A stretch of 64,000 bases of DNA from Ambrosia x helenae (lineage: Eukaryota; Streptophyta; Magnoliopsida; Asterales; Asteraceae), in NCBI GenBank assembly GCA_030844895.1, contig CM061233.1, forward strand, positions 87,009,563-87,073,562, given 5' to 3'. The notes under the pieces are model-generated. The model saw only the letters and a program-made list of their open reading frames with translations, was not told the DNA's origin and did no database searches. The translations under genes and the position numbers were made by a program. Shown piece after piece: positions 40,802-52,595 of the stretch (positions are counted from its first letter, which is position 1; each line of letters begins with the position of its first letter).

Positions 40802-41377
40802 TAGGGGTGTACAAAAAGCTCGCGACTCGAGGCTCGCTCGAAACTCGCTCGAAAAAAGCTTGAAAAAAGCTCGGCTCGAAGAGGCTCGTTTTGTTTTCGA
40901 GCCGAGCCGAGCTGGCTCGTTTTGTAATCGAGCCGAGCTCGAGCCAGGGGTGTTCAGCTCGTGGCTCGGCTCGATGGCTCGACTAGTGGCTCGGCTCGTG
41001 GCTCGGCTCGATGGCTCGACTCGTGGCTCGGCTCGATGGCTCGACATATGGCTCGACTTAGGCTTGTGTAATTTAGAAAAATAAAAAAATATACATGATA
41101 AATAAACCATAACTTAGAAAAATAAAAAAAAATATACATGATTATGTATAATTTTATTTAATTTTATTGTTTTTTATTTAATAAATATTTGTAAAAAAAA
41201 ATATATCGAGCTTGCTCGAGCCAGCTCGAGCTCGGCTCGAACATTTACGAGCCGAGCTCGAGCTCGACTTTTCAGCTCGATCAGAAAAACGAGCCGAGCC
41301 GAGCTGGCTCGGTTTAGGTTCGAGCTCGAGCTCGAGCTGGGCCTGGCTCAGCTCGACTCGGCTCGTGTACAGCTCTA
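40802..41377. mobile_element. hAT MITE with AGCTCG-rich interior, 8-bp target duplication
   Basis: Termini TAGGGGTGTACA and TGTACAGCTCTA. TATCCACC is duplicated exactly at 40794-40801 and 41378-41385. The interior is two GC-rich arms made of GGCTCG/CGAGCC repeats (40815-41060 and 41205-41370) around an AT-rich core. The arms are inverted repeats of one another. Open frames in it are repeat artefacts. Confidence 0.93.
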
Positions 41378-41396
41378 TATCCACCAAATCTATCTA

Positions 41397-42062
41397 TCTA
41401 TACATATAATAAACCAAAGCCATTTTAATGACATGACACTCAAAGAGGCATTCTTTTTCTTGAGTGTGTCATGTGTCATCCCATGTGGCATTGAGATATT
41501 TTAGGAAAAAAATAATTTAAAAATAAAATTGAATTTTTCACCCTCATGTTTCCTCCCATAATTTTTAAACGTTAATATCTTTAATATACAAGATTTTTTA
41601 AAGAAAAAAAATTACACCAATTTAACGAGTGTTTTATTATCTTTCCAACGAGTACCATAGTGCTTTATAAAAAACGAAGAAATTTTTTTGTGGGGTTTTG
41701 TTCATACAGGAAAAAAAAACACAAAGTGTTCAGGTAAATCATTAATCATGTATAGACAAGTCACTAATTATGTTTAAATCAGTACGAATAGGTTAATTGA
41801 GTTATACGTTGTTTTAAGTTAGGTATCAATATTAGTATGTTAGAGTTGTACATTTGTTTAGTCTTTAGATTATGTGTTAATATTAGAGTTACATTAAAGT
41901 TCTACATTCTTTTAGGTTAGGTGTTAGCATTGGAGTTGTACATTGTTAATTTGTTTTAGGTTAGATATTAATATTAGAGTTATACATCTGTCTATTTTAT
42001 ATGTAAAATTGATGTATCATATTAAATTTCTCAACCCGGGACGCTCCCAGGGTATAATCTAG
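41397..42062 (+). mobile_element. Short non-autonomous Helitron
   Basis: 5' end TCTATACATATAATAAACC after A. 3' end hairpin CCCGGGA-CGC-TCCCAGGG, then TATAAT, CTAG and host T. The 5' end resembles that of the large Helitron at 20508. The body (666 bp) has no ORF; 41770-41990 holds several TTAGGTATTAATATTAGAGTT-like direct repeats. The exact 5' base is ambiguous because of TATC repeats. Confidence 0.65.
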
Positions 42063-43800
42063 TCCTCATTATTTTAATGCCATTCAAAACCAATAACTAC
42101 TTTCCACAAAAAAAATATAGATAATCATGGAAAGTCAATGAAGTCTTTCAATCATCCGATTTTGAATTCAATGCCATTCGGATCTACCCAAATCCAAAAC
42201 ACTAACTCCATTCCAATCAATAATCAAAAACACAAAAACATTCACTCTTCATAATGAATATCCAAAATATAAATGATCCCCAAGAACATGAAGAACACTA
42301 AGGGGAATATTGATGAACATACCCAACCACCCAACAACACCAACCAAACCTTCGGCCAAATCCCATCCACTCCATAAACAATATAGAATCCGATTATCAA
42401 ACATGAACAAATTATTATATTGGTTAACCATAACTTAGTCTAAAACGTGAAAAAGCATGGAGTTTGATCTAATTCCTTAGGGCTACGAATTCTCAAACCA
42501 ATAAAATATAGTATTTAAACATGCTTAACAAACGGCCTTAATAATCAAAACTACACAACCCGCCACGTGATAAAATCAAATAATTATATCCAAACAGTGT
42601 GTGCATCTTCTATTTATGAGGCAAAGGTGGTATAGGAATAACATAATATAGTTATATATAAAGAGCAAAAGAAATGTTATAATAAAATATTGAAAATAGA
42701 AACTTGGTTATTGCAATTAAATGTATATATTTTAGGAAATAATTTAACGCATTTAAATTTAATCGAAATTCAAAATTTGTTTTGAAATTTGAAAATTCAA
42801 ACATGGGTCAAGTTGGAGCTCCATGGGTATGGGTACAGAGTTGGAGCATGAAGTGACACTCTAGGAAGGGGACACCTCACCCTGTAGTTACTCTTTTAAC
42901 CCTATTTGTTTTTTGAACCCATTTACTTTCGATTTATTTAGGCCATTAAACAATTAAACTCATTTATCCAACTAAACTCATTACAACAACAACCAAACCC
43001 AGGAAATCCCACAAATAGCGACGTTATTAATAGGGTCTGTGGAGGGTGAAATGTAGGCAAACTTTACCCCTATCGTTATAGATGGAGATGCTGCTTCCAG
43101 AGAGACCCCCAGCTCGAGATCAAACATACACTAAACTTATTACCACTATTATTCTGAATTATACTTTAACCCAATTAAAAAAACCTCGTAAGTGATGGCA
43201 ACCAAAAGGATTGACAACAGTAAGATAAAGGACCATTTTTTGGAATTCTGAAGGACGGCCCTGCTTATGTATAGACAAAGGGACCTATTTTTTGAAATTC
43301 TCAACGACGGCCCTGCTTATGTGGTTTGATAACTAACCTTCTAAGTTGACATTTAAAAGCTAATTCATAAAAACATGAAAAAGATAGGGTCTGAACGTTG
43401 ACGGAAGTCAATTGTCACCCTATATTGTTGGTGAAATCCTATAAAATCACAGTTGGCAAAATCCAACACTATAAACACCCCTATTAAGCACAATGATAAG
43501 AAAAGAGTTCTGTTCATCACATTGAATACAAAGTCAAAACTTCAATCAAAACTAGAAAACAATGCAACAGGGTTCAATACATGTCCAAAATTTAAGAAAT
43601 GCAAAATTTGCTTGTACATCAATGGAAAGGTAAATTTCAAGCGTATGAAGCATGAAAAGAAAATTCCTGAATATTACAGGCATAAGCAAGCATTAAACAT
43701 ATCACAACATTTAAAAGACAGGCATAATTCTAGTTGGTTTCATGTAAAAGAGCTTGCAGATTCCTTTAGCGACTCGGTGTAGGCTCGTCTTCAACAGACT
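42063..43800. other. Intergenic, no supported gene
   Basis: AT-rich with a hydrophobic short frame (42249-42431, minus) that I could not recognise and do not call. A near-direct repeat (GACC(A/T)ATTTTTTG...CCTGCTTATGT) occurs at 43230-43270 and 43281-43321. Confidence 0.4.
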
Positions 43801-46586
43801 TCAAACGCTATATCGACCTTTTGATGTTCTTGTCTTGGAATCATCCTGCAAAACCACATTCAGTGGCATATGGGATAAATTTACCCTAACATATGCATAT
43901 GTTGCAATGTTGTATAACAAAGCTCGCCCTAACCACTGATGATTTAATAAACGGGCGGGTCGGGATGTTGGTGTAACGGACTATAAAGTAGAAACGGATC
44001 ACTTTTGGTAAACTGCAGAGTTGGGTTCAAACAATTCTGTCCAGAAACTTCAAGTTTTAACAAGAATAGTTGTCAAATTATTACAATAACTATATTTTAG
44101 CCAAAAAAATTACCACTAAACAAACTCATTAAGAGATTATATGCATTAAAAATACATTATTGCAGCTTTCAACCCATTTTCTTTTTAAAATAAACCCAAC
44201 TTTACCTGTTAAAGACATAACATAACCCAAACCAATCCAGTTATTTAAACAAAACTGTCATCACCACTATACACCCAAAACAAAGGACACGTATAAAATG
44301 ATATATTAAAAAGGTAGCTAAATAGTAATGAGGTTTACATGGAAGTTATAAGTGATCTTGTCGGTTACATCTATAATTTCCTTCCATTTTCTCCCAATGC
44401 TCATCTACATTCAGTCGAAAAATAGTGTTATTACATTAATATAGTAAATCAAGCATACAATCATATTTACAATGTAAAAAGTAAATAATTGCAAGAAAAA
44501 GAGAGCTCATCAAAATATAGATAGGTGAATAAGTTATCAGAAAAACATTCATCTGACATTATAGCATAACGATAAAGAACCTTTCAAATCCATATACATG
44601 TTGCCTGGTCTTATATTGATAATGGCATTTTGTTTGATATCAGATATAACAATATAGGTAAGGTGTGAATTTCTGACACAACACGACTTAAACCTAAACG
44701 TGTTTGGGTGAGTTTCAGATTAAAATGTAAACATGTTTAGCTAAAACTAGCCCGTGTTGGGTCAACATGATATGTTTGCAGGTTAACCCATTCATATTTA
44801 TACTTTTTTAAGAGGTTTTTTAAGTCAAAACCCAATGGTTGGGTACTTTATGCAAGGACTTGAAAGTTAAAAGACAAATGAGTGTGAAGTTTTGTAGATG
44901 AAGCGCAACTATTTTGCAAACACATTTGTCTCGGCCCTTGGGGTGTACATTTGTAACTTTATAGAATTAGAAAATCAGGATAAACATGGCTTGTCCGTCT
45001 CAACCAACTCATCGTCATGTCGGGTCAACTCAGCACCCGTGAGCACAGCCCAATTAACACCCCTAACATAAATCATTGTTTTCAAGAACTAATTAACAAT
45101 ATATCTTAGAAGCGTTTCACCTCCCTTGGTAAACCATCTTGTTAAACGTTTTCTTTTCCAATAACAAACAACAAATCTTATATAGCACAATTGCATAAAC
45201 TAGTTAATATAGATAAATGCCTTACTATGAATCAAACCTAGACTACCCTTGCTTTAAAGAAGTAAAGAGCACAACTTTATAAAGCAACCTATGACATTTG
45301 GCATACTCATATACACAAGGACCCAACTAGCACAACATTTTGATACTAAAGAACATAGGTAATACCTGAGCAGCCTCATTAGCTGCATTCTTAGTCCACA
45401 AAGAAAGTTTATCCTGCCTTTGACGAACACTAGCAACGACACCACATATTTCATCAGCATCATCAAATTGCTCACCAATTAAAGCCATCAACTACAAAAG
45501 AAAATATATACTTTCAGACCCAAAAAAAACATCAACACTCACAAGGTTTTACATTTTGTATTAAAGAAATAGGAAACAATATACATACCGACTCAAGCCA
45601 CATAGTCTCGAGACCAGCCTTTCTGCTACTAGTGACTGTCCATTTGCCTCCATTAGCACACTGTGGATCTTCCCATTTAGGCTCAATCCCAGCCTTAAAC
45701 AAATGAAAATCAGCATTTCCAGGCAGCTTGCTAGGCTTGAATACATGATCATACAAACTGCGATAACACCCAATCCAATCAATCTTAATCCCAAGATCAA
45801 TCTTTTAACTTCTAGTTTTACTTTCTAAATGCTTCATGATCCTTTTTTTCTCTTCTTTCTTGCCTCCTCAACTACTATTACCATTATCTATAGTTATATC
45901 GCTAGCTTTTGTTATTGCTAGTTAACTACTATCGTGTTGTAAAGATCGTTAGGCACTAGTCAGGCGGTAGGGTAACGACTAGCGATTAATATGGATTGAA
46001 AGCATTGGAATTTTATATGTAATTTTCAAACATATATACAATTATACACACATCAATACGAATATAAAACTTCCAAGTGCACATAAAAACTGCAAAGTTC
46101 AAACATAAACAATTAAACTTAAGAATAACAAATCAAGTACTTAAAAATTCAAATATTAACATAATAATTAGTTCATGGGTCGAAACTCGAGAAAACTCGT
46201 GTTAAAGGGTTAAAACCAAGAGACGGATTTTTACAACACTGATTAGTAGTACTTTTGTTTTTGTCTAAAAAAAGTTTCTTTTTAACGAACCGTCAACGGA
46301 AGCAGCCTCTCTGTCTCCCAAGATAGAGAAAAGGTTTGCTCTCATTTCACCCATAGTTGTTAACAGCGAGCATAGCGCTCACTCGCTATTTTTCATCTAT
46401 GATTCACAGTCCTAATTATATTCATTTGTTTTGTTTTGTTTTGTTTTGTTTTGTTTAATGCATTTCCTAACAACTAAACAAAACAATAAAAACCCAATAA
46501 ATGTAACTCCAAATCCAAGCAAACATAAACCTAACCTACAAGCTTCATATCAAACAACAAGTGGATCTAATTATCTAAATACAGAT

Positions 46587-46656
<70 letters not shown>

Positions 46657-46871
46657 ACACAATCAATAGACATAAAATTAGGGTTTTACCACCAAAACTC
46701 TTCAACGGTGTCGAAGGTGTAAACATCTCGAAGATTGTTCCCCCAAGCGGCGCCTTGTTTAGGTTTGGATTGATTATCGAACCAAAAGGTCCACTTTTTG
46801 TCTAACCGATGAGGGGTTTGCTCCGCCGTTGCTCCGCTGCTAACGTCCGCCGCTGCGCCGTCAGTCGCCAT
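43801..46871 (-). CDS. EIF(ISO)4E: Translation initiation factor eIF(iso)4E
   Basis: Five exons on the minus strand: 46871-46690, 45757-45589, 45491-45366, 44404-44339 and 43845-43801. All have GT-AG introns and join in frame to 195 residues. Key blocks: KKWTFWFDNQSKPKQGAAWG, FWCLYDHVFKPSKL, FHLFKAGIEPKWEDPQCANG, GKWTVTSSRKAGLETMWLES and the short basic C-terminus ending RYSV. Cap-stacking tryptophans (in WTFWFDN, WEDP) are present. The length and N-terminus fit the iso form, not eIF4E. It binds the mRNA 5' cap and eIF(iso)4G in the cytoplasm. In several crops this factor is also used by potyviruses. Intron 1 (45758-46689) carries a MITE and a poly-A tract. Confidence 0.96.
45931..46242. repeat. 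Degenerate hAT MITE in eIF(iso)4E intron 1
   Basis: Ends GTGTTGTAAAGATCG and GATTTTTACAACACTG are inverted repeats like those of the element at 57780-58383. Contains GACTAGCGATTAAT, also shared. Flanks do not show an exact 8-bp duplication. Confidence 0.6.
46425..46455. repeat. TTTTG microsatellite
   Basis: Six or so tandem TTTTG units in intron 1 of eIF(iso)4E. Confidence 0.9.
46589..46653. repeat. Poly-A tract of about 65
   Basis: Uninterrupted A run in intron 1 of eIF(iso)4E, close to the 5' splice site of the minus-strand gene. On the transcript it is a U run. Confidence 0.9.
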
Positions 46872-47081
46872 GGTTTCCGGTTTTCTCTATTCGTCTCTCT
46901 CCTTTAAAAGGGCAATTCCAGATTGGGTTTAGTGCTAGAGGAGCAGGCTCAAATTTTACCGGCCCAAATACTTGGTTGGCCCTTGGCCCCAAACTTTTGT
47001 AAATGTCTAAACATATCCTATCTGACCCGCATGTACATAACGGTCCAGGACCGGAATAAGAAAATGGACCTGACCCGAAAC
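46872..47081 (-). promoter_or_regulatory. 5' region of eIF(iso)4E
   Basis: Contains the 5' UTR (pyrimidine-rich on the plus strand near 46885-46910) and promoter up to the solo LTR. The LTR begins 211 bp upstream of the start codon. No clear TATA box. Confidence 0.45.
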
Positions 47082-49797
47082 TGCCACACCCTCAAATTCC
47101 ACGTGCGGGGTTTTACTGCGAGGCGCGTGACATATCAGGATCCAAGTCAACGGTCACAACGAACGACAACTATATGTGAAAAGATACGTAAACCAAACCA
47201 TGCAATAGTTTAAAAACCATGATTCAAAACACAGCGAAAGCAATTTAAGTTTACAGAAACCGAATAAAGATAAAACATGAGTTTAAGTTTCGACATCCAA
47301 AACGTGAAAACATGAAACATGATCCTAGACGCGAGTGCGACTCCGTGCGCCTAGCCCAACTGCTGCTACCTTAGCGACCTGAGAAAACATGCTAAAAACG
47401 TCAACATATAATGCTGGTGAGTTCACAGGTTTTTCTTTTTCAATAAACGTTTCGTTAATCCTTTAAAAACCGTTATCGTTACTGTTACTGTTCATACTAT
47501 GCTTGTGTGTACGCTAGCTAGGTATCATGTGTGTTACTCATACGGGTGAAACTATTGCTGACTGTGTTGTTACTGTGTGATACCCTTATGTTCCGGACTA
47601 CCGTCATCACCAGTAGGCCTTGTGTGTTCGAGACAATATGCACCCGCCCGGCCTCCAGCCGTCGAGTGGGGTTTGTCAGGCCCAATAGCGCTATCCACAT
47701 TTCCCCGCTACATCCCCGTATTAGTGGTTTCTAAGCGACTTTTGATGAACCGTATAGTAATGAAATGTAGTATAACATGAAAATGTGTGTTTATAATGTA
47801 TAACATGTAAATATGTGATCAAAATGTATAAGCATGTTTCTCCTCCGAAAACAAAACTAGTAAAGTGTGGGGCCGTGAACTCACCTTAGACTGCTCCTTC
47901 CGTTAAAAGTAATCCGATATGTGTGTGATAGTCCCAACTAATGGCGACCTATCAATGAGTTTAAGTAAGTGTGTTGACCACTAACCCGAAGGTTAACTAG
48001 TCCCCGATTGTCCAGATCTTGACCATGTGTGTTTAAAAGCGTGTTTGAACGTTAACCGGACATACCAGACAGACCTGACATCCCGTCGGTGACCCATTAC
48101 ATCAATTAGTCAAGTACATAAGGTTAACACATAAGTTTCAAGCATAAAACACTTAGTTTGCATCAAAAATCGCATATACGAAGTCGTAAGGTCGAACCAG
48201 AAGATTTCTGGGTTTGGTTCGACCCTAAGGGCTTCTGGTTCGACCCATGATCCCTTGGTTCGACCCTCATGATGTTCATTCAACCTATTCACAAGTTCAT
48301 TCGACCTAACACATGTTTATTTCACCCTAACACATGTTTATTCGACCCTAACGTATGTTAATTCGACCCTAACACGTGTTAATTCGACCCAAGACATGAA
48401 CATTCGACCCCAGGCATGTACATTTGACCTATTTGAGCTACATTCGGCCTATTTGAGCTACATTCGACCCCACGAAGGGTCGAATGAGTTCCACGTTCGA
48501 CCCTTTGCTGCAAAACTTCATAAAACGCACTAAAACGCATCCAAACAGTCCGAAAACATCACGAAACATCACCAATCACAGCAGTCAACTATCATTAACA
48601 TATTCCCACAAAACCCTACCAATTTTATCCCGAAATCCGTCCGTTTTACAAGTTACCCAAAATGGCAAATTATGGAAATGTCACATCATACGCATGCAAG
48701 CTTTACCCAATATGGAAACTTATTGAAATTATCTATCAATTAGCTCAATATGCTCAGATTATCATGTGCAAGAAAACCCTCAATCATATCATTATCAATA
48801 ACATAATGAACAAGCCCTAGATCTAACCCAAAATCCCCAAAATGAGCAAAACATAATCAATAACCAATTGTAACCTATCTCAATCATAAATCATCATCAA
48901 CAACAGTCCTAGATCATTGTTATAACATCTACACAGCAATCAATAATCAAACAATACATAACACAACATAAAACACCATTAACACATGTTAATTTGTATG
49001 AAAGCTCATTGTTTATGAAAAGGTTTTGTTTAGGAAGATGTTAGGAAGGTTTTTATCCATGAAAACATGCTTGAATCAGATCTGGACCTTTGGGGTTTAA
49101 TGAAAACGAATCAAAATGCTTTAAAAAGGATTTAGGATGAAGAACACACCTTTGATCTTTGTTTAGAAGATGTTTGTAGGTTAGATTATGAAAAACAAGA
49201 GCAAAAACTCCTTCCCTAGTGATTAAAGTTGCTAGAGAGTGTTTAGAGGCGTTTAGGGTTTGTGAAATGATGAAAAATGACAACTATGGTATTTATACTA
49301 AAGCCTCATTCGACCTCATACCTAGATCGGATGAGACTACATGTGGTCGAAGGGAGTTCCTTGTGTTTTCCATTCCCAGGTTCGACCCCCCTTAAGGTCG
49401 AACCTATACATGTATTTTTCAGATTTTCCAGTTTTGTCGTTTTAACGCATTTTAACACATCTTAATACATGAACATGCAATCCTAACCTATGTTAAGCAT
49501 ATATAATCATGGATAATCATCTAATCATCGTTTAAACACGTATTTGCATATTCTACACCATATACGGATCAATTCACGTTTGTTACTTAATCTAATTCAT
49601 GTAATTCACCAACAACGGGACTCATAACGTGTGTGTGTGTGTGATTAACCCCTATGATCCTCCAAATCATTGAACCCTGGACAATACGTTCTGTGTTCTG
49701 ACTCAACTGACCTTGTTAAGTATGTTTAATAAATGTTTTTCACTAAGGTGGACTTATGTGTTTGGAAAATGTTGACCTAAACATGTCGGGTGTCACA
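47082..49797 (-). mobile_element. Solo LTR, 2.7 kb, 5-bp target duplication
   Basis: Ends TGCCACACCC and GGGTGTCACA with the direct repeat GAAAC on both sides (47077-47081 and 49798-49802). No primer site or polypurine tract is next to it, so it is a solo LTR left by recombination. TATA box at 49290-49301 (minus AGTATAAATACC). TTCGACC motifs lie upstream of it (49305-49400), and a TTCGACCC minisatellite lies downstream (48187-48500). The strand is inferred from the TATA box. It lies directly upstream of eIF(iso)4E. Confidence 0.85.
48187..48502. repeat. TTCGACCC minisatellite in the solo LTR
   Basis: About 16 copies of TTCGACC or close variants. In 48281-48475 they are spaced about 20 bp apart within a repeat whose core is ACACATGTTWATTCGACCCT. 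Two copies at the edges are reversed (GGTCGAA). Confidence 0.85.
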
Positions 49798-51149
49798 GAA
49801 ACCACCAAAACTGGCCCCTCTTTTACCTGGCTAAAAGTCCGAAAGTACCAGAAACCGTTCATACCCGACCCCGGTGTTGACTGTATTAACCACATCCGGA
49901 ACCGGTTCCTATATAGTTCCCAATTAAAAAAAAACGTTTTGTGCATCCCAATCGAGAGGTGCACACAAAACGGGGTTTGGCCATAACCGGTTTGAGTTTG
50001 GGTCTGGGTATTAGGTTGAAAAACTATACACGGTGTCAGAGTTCCAAGTAGGGTATGGAACATGTACCCTATACCCTTGTATTTGATACCCTATATCGGG
50101 TATATAAAAACCAGGGTGAGATCATGTTTTCTTAAGGGGTTGCACATTTATTTTTGTTCCGAGTCCATTTTTTTTAATAAAAATTTCAAAATCAATAGGG
50201 TAAATATAAAGAAATAAGCAAAAGTCCATGTATATTAGAAAGTAAAAATATTACAAAGATAAAAGTAATTTAAAAAAACATATAAACATATATTTGCATA
50301 TCGGGTAATGGAAATGCGCTGTTCGGCTATGGAACAAACCCGGTTTAAGCCTTAAGGTATTGACCCGGAACCGATTTTCGGGTCCGGTTCCTGGTTTTTT
50401 GTATTGAAATGCATACCTTATGCGTACCTCTATGGTAGAGTTGGGTACGGGTTCTGGTACCCAATCCCGAGTATAAGAAAACCCTAGTTTTGAGATTTTT
50501 TATTGGGTTCAGATTTGGGTTCTGGTTTTTTTACACCACTAAATGTATATGTTAATTGGTTACAGATTGGTGAAGAAAATAGTCATAAGGAAAATGCTTT
50601 TAGAAAGGATTACATCCCCAACTCTTTCGAGCTCTCAAATATATGTTGCATCTTAGCTTGACACAAACTTTAGATGCCTCAAAAGATTTGTTAGTTGTTA
50701 TTCGGAAGTTCTGACCAAAACAAAAACCTCTTTGAGAGCTCGAGAAAGATTACCATTCCAAGTTCTGACCAAAACAAAAACATTAGATGTTTTCGTTGTC
50801 GAGTGGCGACTAAGGTTGAACTATCTGATGATAACACTAATACTGAGGTCCGAGTGTCCGAGGATGAGGCTTAGGTTTAGGCCGTTGAGGTGATGAGCAT
50901 ATTGTAGAGAACAGATGTCACATTGTGGTGTAGGGTAATATCAAGCAGTGATTGGCGGCGCACAGCTAATAAGAAAAAAAAAGTTAAGATTGTCACTTCA
51001 CCACTTAGGGTTTAACTATTAAACTTAGTGTTTTGTTTTTTTATTGAGTTAAGTGTGCTAGTTCTTTTTTATTTGCATATATTAGTCTGAACCCAATAGA
51101 GTGGTATGTATAAAACTATAAATGTAATTGTAATTTATGTGTACATATA
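49798..51149. other. Intergenic with a degenerate MITE-like sequence
   Basis: 49850-50540 has many AACCGGTTCC, GGGTACGGG and TACCC motifs in both orientations, as in subterminal parts of hAT MITEs, but termini are not clear. 50540-51149 shows a short direct repeat (TTCTGACCAAAACAAAAAC at 50708 and 50762) and nothing else. Confidence 0.45.
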
Positions 51150-52595
51150 TGTAACACCCCAACCGATGGCGGAATCATCGAGGTGTCACGTAGTGACGAT
51201 TGTTCAAAAGCACATGGTACTAAAATGTAAATATTATTGTATAATTTAAATTGTCTTACATGGATGAAATGGGAAAAATACAAAAGTCTGAACAAAACAT
51301 GAAATTTGAAATAAATTATTAAAAGCAAGCACTAAAATCCAATGCTATGGAACTAAGATCAAACTGCACCTAAAACATGTACAAAATAAGTTTTGTCAAC
51401 ATATGAAATGTTGGTGAGCATTCCTAGTTTTAATATATATAGTAAGTTTGAAAATGTTATACAATTCAAGTGCAAGCTACAGTGCATTTATGTAAACTAT
51501 GTATTATACAAATGAGCAAAATCGATCTTGTGACTGTATAAATGTACTAAAATGAACGGCGGTGTACTTATCCAATAAATGGATAATAACTTAACAATGA
51601 CCATGGATTCTCCGATGAAAAAGGGGGAGAATCACCTAGGTGGGTTGTCAATCTAATAGCGCTATCCAATGTTAAGGTCGGCTTGTACAATGTTAATGAT
51701 TCCACTAAGTACAAATGTATTCTACATGTAATGTCTAAGCATAAAGCACGTTTGTAAGAAAATGCACATAGTACTAGAATTGTATTGTAAAAATGTGAAC
51801 TTGTATGTGTATTTTGTATAAGTGTACATGTAACACCCCAAAAATGAATAAAGACAAAAAGGGGATAGGAAATACTTACTTTCGCCAAATGACTAGATGA
51901 CTAAGTGAGCGTGAAAATGCGAGCAATCCAAAGACTCAACAACGAAACTAGTCCAATTTAGAAGAAAAGAAACCGAATAGGAAAAATATCAAGCTTCCAA
52001 TTCGCCAATTACAAGAGCTTATAGTCAAAGCTTCAAATGTAGAAGTAATATACTATAGAAGAAAGGTATGAGGGAGAGTTTAATCGAATTGAAACAATCG
52101 ATTTAGAGGTGCAAAGTGTAATGGGTCATAGGTGGGTTTTTATACTAGTTTTGGATTCAATTAGGCTTTAAAATTGGTCAACACAATAAAGTAAGGTTTT
52201 AAGATAAATTGACTATTTGACTAGGATTTTGACTGAGGCTTTGACTAGGACTTTTGACTGAGACTTTGACTATTTGACTGTCTTAGCGGACCGCGAGGGC
52301 TAAAAAAATAATTTTTCTAATTTAATCAATTTTAAGTTATAGACTTGTTTCCTTATGTTTCTAAGTTGTTTTAGGACCGAAAATTAAGGGCTTTGAGTAT
52401 CAAGGTCTGAAACATACGTGCTCGGGTGTAGATGTGAGTATAAAACGTGCATACTTTTACTTATAAAAATTATAAGTTTTATTAAATTGTGAATTTTGGT
52501 CCTATTAAAATACGAGGGTTAAAAATGAAAATTTTGAAATAGTTGAGGAACCAATTATGCACATTTATGAAAAGTGAAGGGTGTAGGTTGTCACA
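51150..52595 (-). repeat. 3' LTR of the non-autonomous element
   Basis: TGTGACAACC...GGGGTGTTACA on the minus strand. TATA-like AGTATAAAAACC at about 52137-52148 (minus). A second internal copy of the terminus sequence TGTAACACCCC occurs at 51830-51840. Confidence 0.95.

Noticed and set aside
40722..41409. Several open frames of 60-120 codons on both strands rich in Ser, Arg, Glu and Pro
   Set aside because: They are translations of the GGCTCG repeat arms of the hAT MITE at 40802-41377 and overlap on both strands.
42249..42431. 60-codon hydrophobic minus-strand frame with GLVGVVGWLGMFINIP
   Set aside because: It could be an exon, but I know no family, and see no splice partner or promoter; not called.
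43453..43782. 109-codon frame rich in Lys on the plus strand
   Set aside because: It lies in AT-rich sequence just beyond the last eIF(iso)4E exon on the other strand, with no recognised domain or promoter.
46431..46805. 124-codon frame with a long Lys run
   Set aside because: It runs through the poly-A tract in eIF(iso)4E intron 1 and antisense to exon 1.
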